The translations under genes and the position numbers were made by a program. This document shows positions 50,083-60,427 of a DNA stretch of 64,000 nucleotides, one piece after another. The notes below the pieces were generated by a model. It had not been told where the DNA came from. It did not search any database and saw only the letters and a list, made by a program, of their open reading frames with translations. Location of the stretch: positions 1,550,001 through 1,614,000 of the forward strand of contig NZ_CP151792.1 in the NCBI RefSeq assembly GCF_038446525.1, given 5' to 3'. The first letter of the stretch is position 1; each line of letters starts with the position of its first letter. The DNA comes from Methanolobus sp. ZRKC5 (lineage in GTDB: Archaea > Halobacteriota > Methanosarcinia > Methanosarcinales > Methanosarcinaceae).

Positions 50083-51621
50083 ATCGCTTTTTACAGCGAT
50101 AAACAGCTTATAAACACACACAAGACTATTTTTGACACGACACTGCGCGACGGTGAACAAACACCCGGCGTATCACTAACTAACGAGCAAAAACTCAAGA
50201 TTGCTAGGCAACTGGACAAACTTGGTGTTGATGTACTCGAAGCTGGTTTCCCAGTCTCCTCGGATGGCGAAAGGCAAAATGTAAGAGCCATAGCTGACGA
50301 AGACCTGAGTCTCGATGTCTGTGGTCTTGCCCGCGTCCTTACCAAAGATCTGGACGCCTGCATGGATTGTAATGTAAACATGATACATACATTTGTATCA
50401 ACTTCCGACATCCAGAGGATACATACTATTAAAAAGAGCAAGGAAGAAGTCGTCGCAATGGCAGTAAATGCCGTGGAATATATCAAGGACCATGGAGCAA
50501 AATGCATGTTCTCGGCCATGGATGCTACCAGGACCGACCTTGATTACCTGATAGAAGTATACAAAGCCGTAGAAGAAGCAGGATGCGACATAATAAACGT
50601 ACCTGACACCGTAGGCATAATGGCGCCTTCCTCAATGTATCAGCTTGTAAAAAACATTAACAACGAAGTAAACATACCAATTGACGTCCATTGTCACAAC
50701 GACTTTGGAATTGCCGTTGCAAACAGTCTCATGGCAGTAGAAGCCGGTGCCAGCCAGATACAGGTAACCGTAAATGGCCTGGGAGAACGTGCAGGCAATG
50801 CAAATCTCGCAGAAGTAGTAATGTGCCTGCAATCCATATACGGAGCAAAGACAAATATCAAGACAGAGTACTTGCTTGAAACCGCCAAGATGGTCGAAAA
50901 TTACACTGGCATACACATGCCCGTAAATACCCCGATCGTCGGTGACAATGCATTCGCCCATGAATCCGGCATACACACCCACGGAGTACTGGAAAAATCC
51001 GAGACTTTCGAGCCGGGCATAATGACCCCTGAAATGGTAGGTCACAAGCGCCGCATAGTAATAGGAAAGCATGCAGGCAAGCATGCTGTCAAGAAATCAC
51101 TGGAAGACATGGGTGTCGAAACCACCGAAGAACAACTCGACGAGATACTTATCAGGATCAAGGACATAGCTAACAAAGGCAAACGCATATGCGATGCAGA
51201 CCTTCATGCTGTTGCATCTGCCGTCCTTGGAAGGAACCTCGGAAACGAGACCATAATCCTAAAAGAGTTCTCGGTGATGACAGGTAACCTTACGACACCA
51301 ACTGCCGTAGTCAGAGCAAAGATTGGCGATGAAGAAGCCGTTGCCTGTAATTATGGTGTTGGACCAATAGACGCTGCCCTAAAAGCAGTAGAGCTTATGA
51401 TCGGGGGATACACCAAGGTCAAAGTACGTGATTTCAGCCTCGAAGCAATTACAGGCGGAAGTGATGCTCTTGCAGTAGTAACGGTTTCTGTAGAAGACGA
51501 AGACGGCCGGGTGGTCAGTGCGCAATCAGCAAGTGCAGACATTGCCACAGCATCTGTAGACGCACTCATCACAGCAATCAACATACTTCTTGAAAAGAAG
51601 AAGCTCTGGAGCATGGAATAA
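50083..51621 (+). CDS. leuA: 2-isopropylmalate/citramalate synthase family protein; start unclear
   Basis: A DRE-TIM aldolase-like synthase of about 510 residues. [25 protein letters not shown] and [10 protein letters not shown] are hallmark motifs, and the C-terminal regulatory LeuA domain ends near INILLEKKK. The family includes 2-isopropylmalate, citramalate and homocitrate synthases; LeuA fits best but is not proven. The frame is open from 50080, after a TGA at 50077, but contains no ATG, GTG or TTG before residue 90 or so, although the DTTLRD motif lies within the first 25 residues. An ATC at 50083 or an upstream ATG at 50049 or 50058, in the +1-related frame, may be the real start. Confidence 0.88.
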   Translation: MAFYSDKQLINTHKTIFDTTLRDGEQTPGVSLTNEQKLKIARQLDKLGVDVLEAGFPVSSDGERQNVRAIADEDLSLDVCGLARVLTKDLDACMDCNVNMIHTFVSTSDIQRIHTIKKSKEEVVAMAVNAVEYIKDHGAKCMFSAMDATRTDLDYLIEVYKAVEEAGCDIINVPDTVGIMAPSSMYQLVKNINNEVNIPIDVHCHNDFGIAVANSLMAVEAGASQIQVTVNGLGERAGNANLAEVVMCLQSIYGAKTNIKTEYLLETAKMVENYTGIHMPVNTPIVGDNAFAHESGIHTHGVLEKSETFEPGIMTPEMVGHKRRIVIGKHAGKHAVKKSLEDMGVETTEEQLDEILIRIKDIANKGKRICDADLHAVASAVLGRNLGNETIILKEFSVMTGNLTTPTAVVRAKIGDEEAVACNYGVGPIDAALKAVELMIGGYTKVKVRDFSLEAITGGSDALAVVTVSVEDEDGRVVSAQSASADIATASVDALITAINILLEKKKLWSME

Positions 51622-51631
51622 GCAAATATCA

Positions 51632-51651
51632 GAACCGTAAGATCACGGTTC
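51632..51651 (+). terminator. Terminator hairpin after leuA
   Basis: GAACCGT-AAGATC-ACGGTTC forms a 7-bp stem followed by TTTACTTCTTTTTTT. Confidence 0.75.
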
Positions 51652-51751
51652 TTTACTTCTTTTTTTATTTTCGTTCATTTCCGAAGCACTTTTTTGAACC
51701 AATTCTCAGAACAGGTTCATATCTATATAATAAGACCAGAATTGAATACAT

Positions 51752-52510
51752 ATGAATTATGAAGTAATAGATTCCCATTGCCATCTTGATTTCCCCAAAT
51801 TCAATAAGGATAGGCCTGAAACAATTGAGAGGGCAAGGAAGAGCGGCGTAATTGAGATGATAAACTCCGGCATAGACTACAAAACGAATTCGAATTCTCT
51901 TGAACTCGCAAAAAAATATGAATTCATGCATGCCACGCTTGGACTCAGCCCCCAGATGGTACCTGATGCAGATGATGCGAAAATAAAGCAGATACTGTCG
52001 CAGATAGAGCGCAACATAGACAAGGCCATAGGAGTCGGAGAAGCAGGGCTTGATTTCTACTATTGCACGAGTGACGCAGGAAGGAAAAGACAGGAAGATG
52101 TGTTCAGACAGGTTATCGAAATTGCAGACAGGTATAACAAAACCCTGATAATACACGGAAGGGATGGCGAAGACCTTGCACTTGAAATGACCAAAGACCT
52201 TGACAGAGTGATATTTCATTGCTATGGCGGTTCACTTGAAACCATGAAGAACATAGTTGATGCAGGACACTACATATCAGTGCCAACACTTGTCTGTTTC
52301 TCAGAACACCACAAATCAATAGCGAAGAATCTGCCTCTTGACAACATGCTTATAGAAACTGACAGCCCCTATCTCTCCCCGAGAAAAGGCAGGAACGAAC
52401 CGGCATTTGTCCTTGATTCGGTGCCGGTAATAGCACATCTAAAAGAGATGGAAGAAGCTGAAATTGCCATGGCGACAATGCAAAATACCCGAAGGGCATT
52501 TGAGCTCTAA
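51752..52510 (+). CDS. TatD-family metal-dependent hydrolase
   Basis: A 252-residue amidohydrolase-fold protein. The metal ligands are in IDSHCHLDF near the start, in GEAGLDFYY and IIHGRD in the middle, and in IETDSPYLSP near the end. TatD proteins act as DNases or on other phosphoesters. It may be in one operon with the MBL and YgiQ genes, each within 35 bp of the last. Confidence 0.9.
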   Translation: MNYEVIDSHCHLDFPKFNKDRPETIERARKSGVIEMINSGIDYKTNSNSLELAKKYEFMHATLGLSPQMVPDADDAKIKQILSQIERNIDKAIGVGEAGLDFYYCTSDAGRKRQEDVFRQVIEIADRYNKTLIIHGRDGEDLALEMTKDLDRVIFHCYGGSLETMKNIVDAGHYISVPTLVCFSEHHKSIAKNLPLDNMLIETDSPYLSPRKGRNEPAFVLDSVPVIAHLKEMEEAEIAMATMQNTRRAFEL

Positions 52511-52541
52511 ATCCATTCCTTTTTTCTAAGGGAGAATAAAC

Positions 52542-53177
52542 ATGCAGGTCAAACATTTCAATACAGGCCTTTACGATGCCAACTCATATCTGATCAATGA
52601 AAAAGTCCTGGTAGATACAGGAATGAATACAGAAGGACTGGTCACAGAAATCGGGAAAAACATAGACATAAAAAACCTTGAACTGATAATACTAACCCAC
52701 TGCCACTACGATCATACAGCATCAGCACTGGAAATAGCCCGTCTAAGCGGAGCAAAGATAGCAATCCATAAGGATGACGCCCCTCTGCTGAAAAATGACA
52801 ACGTGAGTGCTGCTGCATTATTCGGATACAAGGCACCGTCCATTGAACCTGACATACTGCTCAGCAAAGGTGACAGGATACCCATCGGCAACGATGAAGA
52901 ACTGGAGGTCATCCACACCCCTGGGCATACACCCGGTGGTATCTGCTTGTATGAATCAAATTCAAAGGGCCTTTTTTCCGGTGACACCGTTTTCCCTAAC
53001 GGAAGCATAGGACGCACAGATTTTGAAGGCGGCAACCGCTCACAACTGACCGAATCCATCAATAAACTTGTGCAGCTTGATGTTGAGACACTATACCCCG
53101 GGCATGGGGAAGTTACCTCAAATGACGTGAACAAACATATCGGTTTTTCCCTCCGCATGTCAAAAAGCATATTGTAA
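52542..53177 (+). CDS. Metallo-beta-lactamase-fold hydrolase
   Basis: A 211-residue protein with the metal motif THCHYDHT, a second His in TPGHTPGG, the Asp in FSGDTVF and a final His in YPGHGEV. Its size and motifs resemble glyoxalase II-like hydrolases. The substrate is unknown. It lies 31 bp after the TatD gene. Confidence 0.88.
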   Translation: MQVKHFNTGLYDANSYLINEKVLVDTGMNTEGLVTEIGKNIDIKNLELIILTHCHYDHTASALEIARLSGAKIAIHKDDAPLLKNDNVSAAALFGYKAPSIEPDILLSKGDRIPIGNDEELEVIHTPGHTPGGICLYESNSKGLFSGDTVFPNGSIGRTDFEGGNRSQLTESINKLVQLDVETLYPGHGEVTSNDVNKHIGFSLRMSKSIL

Positions 53178-53186
53178 GGATATATC

Positions 53187-55040
53187 ATGAAACATAATCA
53201 AAAAAACAGAATGGCTGATTCCTCGAAGTTTCTACCCATGAGTCTTGAAGAAGCTAAAAAGAAAGGCTGGGATGAACTTGATATTATCATTGTCACAGGG
53301 GATGCTTATGTTGACAACCCCGGTTTTGGAACAAGTATCATAGGCAGAGTACTAGAAGATGCAGGCTACAGGGTAGGAGTTATTGCACAACCAAAATGGG
53401 ACAACGCAGACGATTTCAAGAAACTTGGAAAACCACGCCTGTTCTTTTCCATTAGTGCAGGAAACACTGACTCGATGGTCAGCAACTACACCCCTTCAAA
53501 GAGATTACGCCACGATGACACATACTCTCCTGAAAATCAGGCAGGCCTTCGACCAAACAGGGCGAGCATCGTTTATTCCAACCGCCTGAAAGAAGCATAT
53601 CCAGATACTCCCAGGGTGATTGGTGGCATTGAAGCATCTCTTCGTCGTTTTGCCCAGTACGACTACTGGTCTGACAAAGTTCGCCAATCCATCCTTGCAG
53701 ATGCACCTGCAGACATCATTGTTTACGGTATGGGAGAAATCCAGATACTTGAGATAGCAGACAGGCTCAATAAAGGCGTCCCTGTGTCAGATATCAATGA
53801 TATTGACGGGACCGTCTGGAAGATGGATATCAAAACATGGAAAGAAAAGCGCGAAGAACTGCTCAAGGACCGCATAGAAATTGCCCCATATATTGAAGTT
53901 TCAAAGAACAAGGAAATCTATGCAAAAACATTCAAAACAGTCTACGAAGAACAGGACCACATACGCGGCCATGATATTATACAGGTCCATCCGAAGACCG
54001 TGATAATCCAAAACAAGCCAATGCATCCCCTAACACAGGATGAACTTGACCATGTGTATGAACTTCCATACACACGTGAAACACATCCCTCATACAAGGA
54101 AATTGTCCCTGCCAGCGATCTGGTTAAATTTTCCATCAACACTCACAGAGGTTGTTTTGGAGCATGCTCTTTCTGTGCCATTGCCCTTCACCAGGGCCGA
54201 ATGATACGCAGCCGAAGTATCGAGTCCATACTAAGGGAAGCGGAAGGTTTCAGAAACATAAAAGGATTCAAGGGCACTATCAACGGACTTGGTGGTCCAT
54301 CTGCCAATATGTATGGAATGGACTGCAAGAACTGGGAAGAGAAAGGAGTATGCAAAGACAAAGTATGCATCCATCCCAAAGCCTGCCCTTCGCTTAACAC
54401 CAGCCACAAGAAACTCATAGAATTAATGCGCAGACTCAGGAATCTACCGGGTATCAAAAAAGTATTTGTAGGTTACGGAGTACGCTATGACCTTGCGTTG
54501 CTTGATGAGCAGTACATGGAAGAGCTCTGTGCCCACCATGTCAGCGGGCAGTTAAAGGTTGCACCTGAGCATTATTGCGACAAAGTGACCACTGTAATGA
54601 AGAAACCTGCCAGGGAAGTCTTTGAGAGGTTTGAGCAAAAGTACAAGGAAGTAAATAAGAAGCTTGGAAAAGACCAATACCTTGTGGCTTTCCTTATGTC
54701 AAGTCATCCAGGCTGCACTCTTGAGGATATGATCGAAACTGCAGAATACATAAGAGATACCGGAAGATACACCAGACAGGTCCAGGATTTCACACCTACC
54801 CCCATGACATCTGCAACATGTATGTTCCACACCGGACTGAACCCTTTCACCGGGAAAAAGATATACGTGGCTACCTCCCAAAAAGAAAAGAGCATCCAAA
54901 GGGCAATGCTACATTACAAGGAGCCTGGAAACTACAATCTTGTGTATGAGGGACTGAAACGTGCCAACCGACTTGACCTTGTTGGTAACTCATGGAATTG
55001 CCTCATAGGACGGAAGAAGCAGGGAAATAACGGATGGTGA
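53187..55040 (+). CDS. YgiQ-family radical SAM protein (UPF0313)
   Basis: A 617-residue radical SAM enzyme of the YgiQ type. The N-terminal region (PMSLEEAKKKGWDELDIIIVTGD) is a B12-binding-like fold, and the cluster motif CFGACSFCAI (CxxxCxxC) lies near residue 330. The natural substrate is not known. It starts at ATG 53187 after AAGGATAT, 9 bp after the MBL gene. Confidence 0.92.
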   Translation: MKHNQKNRMADSSKFLPMSLEEAKKKGWDELDIIIVTGDAYVDNPGFGTSIIGRVLEDAGYRVGVIAQPKWDNADDFKKLGKPRLFFSISAGNTDSMVSNYTPSKRLRHDDTYSPENQAGLRPNRASIVYSNRLKEAYPDTPRVIGGIEASLRRFAQYDYWSDKVRQSILADAPADIIVYGMGEIQILEIADRLNKGVPVSDINDIDGTVWKMDIKTWKEKREELLKDRIEIAPYIEVSKNKEIYAKTFKTVYEEQDHIRGHDIIQVHPKTVIIQNKPMHPLTQDELDHVYELPYTRETHPSYKEIVPASDLVKFSINTHRGCFGACSFCAIALHQGRMIRSRSIESILREAEGFRNIKGFKGTINGLGGPSANMYGMDCKNWEEKGVCKDKVCIHPKACPSLNTSHKKLIELMRRLRNLPGIKKVFVGYGVRYDLALLDEQYMEELCAHHVSGQLKVAPEHYCDKVTTVMKKPAREVFERFEQKYKEVNKKLGKDQYLVAFLMSSHPGCTLEDMIETAEYIRDTGRYTRQVQDFTPTPMTSATCMFHTGLNPFTGKKIYVATSQKEKSIQRAMLHYKEPGNYNLVYEGLKRANRLDLVGNSWNCLIGRKKQGNNGW

Positions 55041-55130
55041 TGTTTAGAATAAAATCGTTACCTTTTTAATATAGATACGTTAACTTTATTCCATATATAT
55101 GTTAAGTCATAAAAAATGTGAGTTATACAA

Positions 55131-55973
55131 ATGAAATACAAGTTACTAATATCAATTCTATTTATATTTTTTATACAGACTTCTTTTGTGACGGCCAGTC
55201 CTGTCATTAGCATCGATGAAAATATCAGTGAGAATGTTTTTTATTCATCCCCGTACACAAATCCGGATAGTATTGAAGCCCACCAGATAGTTGTATACAG
55301 TGAAGATGGCGAGCATAGCCAGATACACATAGATTACAGACTGATACCACGGAAAACCAACAGTCCAGATGGAAATTATAGCGTTTACAAAAAAGCATTG
55401 GATGCAGGAAATGGTGTTGGCATCGAGGATTTTGTCATAAATGATACACTTGCTGGAACTGAAACGAACATCAAGAATGTAATCACCATGGGTTACTACC
55501 CGGTTGCATTTTCCCCTGACAGTAAAATGTATGCTGCACCAAGGATCATTTTCTTTGATGATTGCAGGAACGGGCAGTATGCTATTGATATTTGCTCAGT
55601 CCACAATAATACCATGTTACACAGGGAATTACTTCCCCTTTACAAAGAGAACACAAAAAACACGCCTATGGACTGGGACAGAGCGGCCATCTATGGAGTC
55701 TACTGGACAGAAGATGGCTCTTCCATAATCTACGAAGCCCTTGGTGCTGACATTGATGGTGGAAGATATCCAACGGATCTTGTGAGTAAGAAGCTAAATA
55801 TTGATTATGCAGAGCTTCGGAAAATGAATGGATATGAAGAAACAGAACTGAAAAGCACGCAGGATGATACTGGAGAAAACGGAGATTCTGCCCCAAGTTT
55901 CCCAATTCCAGGATTTGGAGGAATCGGTGCAGCGATTGCTCTTGTTTTTAACAGGAAATTGAAAAGAGCATAA
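55131..55973 (+). CDS. Secreted protein with a PGF-type C-terminal sorting signal
   Basis: An N-terminal signal peptide (LLISILFIFFIQTSFVTAS) precedes about 220 residues without a recognised domain, then an acidic linker (DDTGENGD) and a C-terminal helix beginning FPIPGFGGIG and ending in basic residues NRKLKRA. The tail resembles the archaeosortase-processed PGF-CTERM signal. The protein is probably anchored on the cell surface. A TATA-like CATATATATG is near 55091-55101. Confidence 0.75.
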   Translation: MKYKLLISILFIFFIQTSFVTASPVISIDENISENVFYSSPYTNPDSIEAHQIVVYSEDGEHSQIHIDYRLIPRKTNSPDGNYSVYKKALDAGNGVGIEDFVINDTLAGTETNIKNVITMGYYPVAFSPDSKMYAAPRIIFFDDCRNGQYAIDICSVHNNTMLHRELLPLYKENTKNTPMDWDRAAIYGVYWTEDGSSIIYEALGADIDGGRYPTDLVSKKLNIDYAELRKMNGYEETELKSTQDDTGENGDSAPSFPIPGFGGIGAAIALVFNRKLKRA

Positions 55974-55985
55974 AAATCTGCTCTT
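55964..55985. terminator. Bidirectional terminator hairpin
   Basis: AAGAGCA and TGCTCTT pair around the stop codon and are followed by a T-rich run, between the convergent CTERM gene and Fe-S oxidoreductase gene. Confidence 0.65.
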
Positions 55986-56029
55986 ATTTTTTAAAACGGT
56001 CCAATATTCAAAAATAGAAACTAAAATGG

Positions 56030-57088
56030 CTATTCCATAGCCATTTCCAACAAGTCAATTATATCCAGCACATCAACCCTTGGGCTGCCACGTTTGAGAT
56101 TTGTACGGCACAACGGACATGCGGTTACCAGATAATCCACATCTTTTGGAATTTCCTCGACCCTGTTCTTTGAGATCTCAAGGGACAGTTCAGGATAACC
56201 TTTGAGTACTCCGCCACCTGCGCCACAACATTTGGAATTTTCCCTGTTACTCTTCATTTCTTCAAGGTCGCAGATGGATTTTATTATCTGCCTTGGAGCA
56301 TCGAATACCCCGTTACACCTCCCAAGGTGACATGGGTCATGATAGGTAACTTTCAGATCCAGTTTCTTCAGGTCCATTTCAGCAAGGCGATCTGCAAGGA
56401 ACTCGACAACATGGACAACTTTCACATCACCCGGATAATCATTTTTTAGTGTTGTGAAACATCCTGCACATCCGGTGATTATTGTGTGAGCACCTATCTT
56501 TTTGATCTGTTCCATATTCTTTGACACAAGTTCAGATGGATCAGAACCTGTCCTCAGAAGCGGAGAGCCACAGCATACTTCCTCCTTCAGAACGGTAACA
56601 CCGTACTTTTTCAGAATATCAAAGGTTCTCTTTGTGAGTTCAGGGTACCTGTATGAAGCCAAACAGCCTGCAAAGAAGACATAATCTGCCTTTTCTGTCA
56701 AATCATTTTTAGAGTCTCCAAGCCATCCCATCCTATCTTTTGCTTCACCAAGAGGATTGCCCTTATCCAAAGCCTCGAAGCGCAGCTTCTTCTGTGCATC
56801 GGTCATCTTGCCCTGAAGCACAAGCTGGTGCCTGAAGTTTTCTACAACCTTGACAGGAGATGCTCCTGAAGGACACATCTGCTCACAGAGTCCACATGTA
56901 GTACAGGTATTAAGACTATCTAAAACACTCTCGTCAACTTCCATTCCCTGAGAAATACCATGGGCTACAAGCATGCGTCCGCGGGAACTGGCTGATTCCC
57001 AGCCAATAACATCAAAAACAGGACATATTGAACGACATGTACCGCAACGGATACATTTTAGTATTGAACGCATATCAGATTCGCTCAT
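56030..57088 (-). CDS. Fe-S oxidoreductase subunit with two CCG domains
   Basis: Two 4Fe-4S motifs (CIRCGTCRSICPVF and CTTCGLCEQMCPSG) are followed by two cysteine-rich CCG domains (CLASYRYP...CCGSP and CHLGRC...CCGAGGG), the HdrD/GlcF arrangement. It overlaps or touches the end of the GlcD-like gene, so the two form an enzyme pair. Electrons probably go from a 2-hydroxyacid via FAD to this subunit and then to a membrane carrier or ferredoxin. I use ATG 57088; a TTG at 57094 overlaps the GlcD stop. Confidence 0.9.
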   Translation of the reverse strand: MSESDMRSILKCIRCGTCRSICPVFDVIGWESASSRGRMLVAHGISQGMEVDESVLDSLNTCTTCGLCEQMCPSGASPVKVVENFRHQLVLQGKMTDAQKKLRFEALDKGNPLGEAKDRMGWLGDSKNDLTEKADYVFFAGCLASYRYPELTKRTFDILKKYGVTVLKEEVCCGSPLLRTGSDPSELVSKNMEQIKKIGAHTIITGCAGCFTTLKNDYPGDVKVVHVVEFLADRLAEMDLKKLDLKVTYHDPCHLGRCNGVFDAPRQIIKSICDLEEMKSNRENSKCCGAGGGVLKGYPELSLEISKNRVEEIPKDVDYLVTACPLCRTNLKRGSPRVDVLDIIDLLEMAME

Positions 57089-57090
57089 TT

Positions 57091-58473
57091 TCAAACCCCC
57101 ATCTTACCGGGATTAAGTATTCCTTTGGGATCAAGGGCTTTCTTTATCAATATCATTACATCAAGGGCATTACCAAGCTCAAGTTCAAGGTACTCTGCCC
57201 TTGCACTGCCAACTCCATGTTCGGCAGTGACAGTTCCACCAATACCAATAGCTGTACGGTGTATCTTGTCTGCGACCTTGCTTAGTTTATCCCATTGCTT
57301 GTCGTCGAGCATATCAATACACATACCAGTGTGTAGGTTGCCGTCACCGATGTGCCCATAGGTCATGATCGGCAGATCGAACTCTTCGGATATCTCGCGT
57401 ATCTTATGCAACATTCCAGGCAACTCTTTAATAGGGACTCCAATGTCCTCGCCAAGATAAACACGGGTGCGAAGCGGATCAAGCCTGGAAACTGCAGCAC
57501 CTACAAGCCTTCTTGCAGCCCATATCTCATCTCTTTCCTTCTTATCCGAGGCTGCCCTGATACTGGTTGCAAGGGAACTGCATATGCCCCTTATCATCTC
57601 AATACCTTCACGAACACTATTTTCAGTACCATCTACTTCAAACATAAGGATGGCACCTGCTTTTGGAAGCCCTATATTAGGGTCGTAGGTGTTTATAGCC
57701 TCGATTATGTTCCTGTCCAGAATCTCACATGCGGAAGGAATTAGGCCGGAAGATAGAACCTTAACAACTGCCTGACCTGCATGTTCCGGATCATCGAACG
57801 AGGCAAGCAGAACAGAACGTTCTTTTGGCAGCGCCCTGACTTTCAACGTCGCTTTTGTTATGACTCCGAGGGTTCCTTCGGACCCTATAAAAAGATCATT
57901 CAATGAATAACCAGCAACTGATTTTGTCACTTTGGAGCCGGTATTGACCACTGTACCGTCTGCCATTACGACCTCAAGCCCAAGAACATAGGTTTTGGTG
58001 GTACCGTATTTAACCGAGCGCATTCCACTTCCGTTATTAGCTATAAGGCCACCAAGTGTGCACATTGCAGAACTTCCCGGATCAGGAGGAAAAAAGAAAC
58101 CATATGGTTCAAGCGCTTCATTCAACTTCTCCTGGATAATGCCAGGTTCAATTGTAACCTGAAGGTTACCAAGGTCCATTTCCAGAATTCTGTTCATGGA
58201 TGACATATCAAGCACAATGCCACCCTCGAGTGGCACAGCTCCACCGGCCATCCCCGTACCTGCACCTCTGGAGGTCACAGGAATTTCTTCCTCATTTGCA
58301 AGCCTGACTATCTTTGAAACTTGTTCAGTACTTACTGGCCTGACAATAAAATCAGGCATACCCCTTACCTGAGAGGCATCACATGAATAACAGTAAAGCT
58401 CTGCGGACGACGCGGAAACTCTTTCATTTCCGGCTATTTCCTGCAGATTTTTAAGTATATCGGATTTTTGCAT
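57091..58473 (-). CDS. FAD-linked 2-hydroxyacid oxidase/dehydrogenase (GlcD/D-lactate type)
   Basis: A 460-residue VAO-family flavoprotein. The FAD-binding PP-loop is VTSRGAGTGMAGGAVP, followed by NNGSGMRSVKYG; the C-terminal half has YGHIGDGNLHTG and TAEHGVGSARAEYL. Homologues oxidise glycolate or D-lactate. The gene starts 85 bp from the divergent arcS and is coupled with the downstream Fe-S subunit. Confidence 0.9.
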   Translation of the reverse strand: MQKSDILKNLQEIAGNERVSASSAELYCYSCDASQVRGMPDFIVRPVSTEQVSKIVRLANEEEIPVTSRGAGTGMAGGAVPLEGGIVLDMSSMNRILEMDLGNLQVTIEPGIIQEKLNEALEPYGFFFPPDPGSSAMCTLGGLIANNGSGMRSVKYGTTKTYVLGLEVVMADGTVVNTGSKVTKSVAGYSLNDLFIGSEGTLGVITKATLKVRALPKERSVLLASFDDPEHAGQAVVKVLSSGLIPSACEILDRNIIEAINTYDPNIGLPKAGAILMFEVDGTENSVREGIEMIRGICSSLATSIRAASDKKERDEIWAARRLVGAAVSRLDPLRTRVYLGEDIGVPIKELPGMLHKIREISEEFDLPIMTYGHIGDGNLHTGMCIDMLDDKQWDKLSKVADKIHRTAIGIGGTVTAEHGVGSARAEYLELELGNALDVMILIKKALDPKGILNPGKMGV

Positions 58474-58558
58474 TGAATCGTTTTTTAAGTGAGATAGTCC
58501 GATTTATACTTTTTGGTAAAGGCAAACATTTACATCTGACTACACCTATTAGACAGCA

Positions 58559-60400
58559 ATGACACGATACTTTGAGGTACAGCAGCGAGATGGCGCTGCA
58601 AGGATAGGAAAACTTCTCCTGAAGGAAACCATCCGAACACCTTTCATAATAGATACAAGAAGCCTTAGTTCTCCTGACAGCCTGATAATAGATGGTGGCT
58701 CTCTCTGGAAATATAGCGATCTGGAAGAAAGCGAAGAATGGTACCAGAAAATAAGACAAGATTCTGGAGAAGATGTCCTGATAATACTTCCTCACCAGAA
58801 TCTTACACCTGATGCACCGCAAGACCTTGCAATAAAACTTGCAGAAAGGTCAGAAATAGAAGCTAGTGGTGCCACAGGAACCATTTACATACCCGGACAA
58901 AAGGTAAAGCAAAGTGACCTCTATGTAATAGAGGGCGCAGGGTGTTTTGAGAACAATGCAAGACGTATGATCAACACGCTTATTGAGATGAAAAGTGAGA
59001 TCGCACCCGATACGGCGGTCTACGCACCCAATATATGCACCCCTGAAAACCTTGCAATGCTGGTCTATCTTGGTATTGATATCTTTGACAATACAAAAGC
59101 CATAATTGCTGCACACAATGACATATATTTCACTACCGCAGGACAATTCTATCTCGATTCACTGGCAGAACTGCCGTGCAAATGCAGTTCATGTTCATCA
59201 ACGGATTTAGTCAGCCTTATGAAAATGGACAAGAAGAGCCGTGCTTCAATTATAGAAAAGCACAACATCAATGCCATGGAAGCTGAAGCAGCTCTTGTCA
59301 GAGAGAAAATACGCTTAGGAATGCTGCGTGAGTATATAGAAGGACAGTGCAGAGTAAGACCCTGGCTTACCGCCCTGATGCGACTCATGGATGCAGAGTA
59401 TAATTATATGGAAAGTAAGAGCACCATTGCCAGGAAAAACTCGCTCATTGCAACCTGCGGAGAATCGCAGAACAGAGTAGAGATCGTCCGATTTGCCAGG
59501 AGGATACAGGAAAGATATACACCACCTGAAAAAGATGTACTTCTGCTCCTGCCGTGCTCTGCCAAGAAACCATACTCAACATCTAATTCTCACTGGAGAT
59601 TTATCAATGCACTTGGAAAGAGCCGCAAATTTGTTCATGAGGTCATTATCACATCACCTCTTGGAATCGTACCAAGGGAACTTGAACTGACATACCCTGC
59701 ATCACACTATGACACAACAGTTACCGGATACTGGGATGCGGAAGAAAAGGAATGGGTAGCATCCTGTCTTGAAAAATACCTGTCACAGCATCAATATACA
59801 TCGATCATTGCACATGTTGAGGATGCATACCGCCAGATATGCGAAATTGTGGCAGAAAAACTTGGCATAGATATTATTTACACCAGTCGTGGTAATGTGA
59901 CATCGCCTGAATCATTGAAAAATCTCAGTGAAACGATGTCAGGACTTTGCACCGGAAGAAAAAGAGGTTATGAGCAGACACAAAAAGACCTTATGAAAGC
60001 TGTTGCAGATTACCAGTTTGGAAGAGGATTCGGACAAATACTCGTGCCCGAAGATTCAATTATCAAAGGACCCTTCCCCAAACACCAGGTATTCGTGGGA
60101 AAGAAACAACTCACCACATTGATCCCTCAATACGGCACCCTCGCAATTACCATTGAAGGTGTGAAAGCTATGATGGATCAGGGCAAATATATCGTGAAAA
60201 TAGATGACTTCGTCCCTCGTGGTTCACTTCTTGCACCCGGAGTAATGGATGCTGATCCACTGATAAGACCAAACGATGAAGTGCTCATTTGTGGCAAGAA
60301 CGCAATTGCAGTTGGAAGAGCAGCCATGAGCGGAGATGAGATGAAGAAAGCCAGCCGCGGAGTTGCGGTAGACCTGCGCCATGTTGAAAAAATTAAATAA
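58559..60400 (+). CDS. arcS: Archaeosine synthase
   Basis: ArcS (formerly TgtA2) adds the formamidine group to preQ0 at position 15 of archaeal tRNA to make archaeosine. The N-terminal TGT-like domain occupies about 1-330, the core motif PCSAKKPYSTSNSHW lies near residue 330, and a PUA domain ends the protein (from about 535: GKYIVKIDDFVPRGSL). The 613-residue length is standard. Confidence 0.92.
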   Translation: MTRYFEVQQRDGAARIGKLLLKETIRTPFIIDTRSLSSPDSLIIDGGSLWKYSDLEESEEWYQKIRQDSGEDVLIILPHQNLTPDAPQDLAIKLAERSEIEASGATGTIYIPGQKVKQSDLYVIEGAGCFENNARRMINTLIEMKSEIAPDTAVYAPNICTPENLAMLVYLGIDIFDNTKAIIAAHNDIYFTTAGQFYLDSLAELPCKCSSCSSTDLVSLMKMDKKSRASIIEKHNINAMEAEAALVREKIRLGMLREYIEGQCRVRPWLTALMRLMDAEYNYMESKSTIARKNSLIATCGESQNRVEIVRFARRIQERYTPPEKDVLLLLPCSAKKPYSTSNSHWRFINALGKSRKFVHEVIITSPLGIVPRELELTYPASHYDTTVTGYWDAEEKEWVASCLEKYLSQHQYTSIIAHVEDAYRQICEIVAEKLGIDIIYTSRGNVTSPESLKNLSETMSGLCTGRKRGYEQTQKDLMKAVADYQFGRGFGQILVPEDSIIKGPFPKHQVFVGKKQLTTLIPQYGTLAITIEGVKAMMDQGKYIVKIDDFVPRGSLLAPGVMDADPLIRPNDEVLICGKNAIAVGRAAMSGDEMKKASRGVAVDLRHVEKIK

Positions 60401-60427
60401 GGCACATACATTGTGCTTTAAGGAAAA

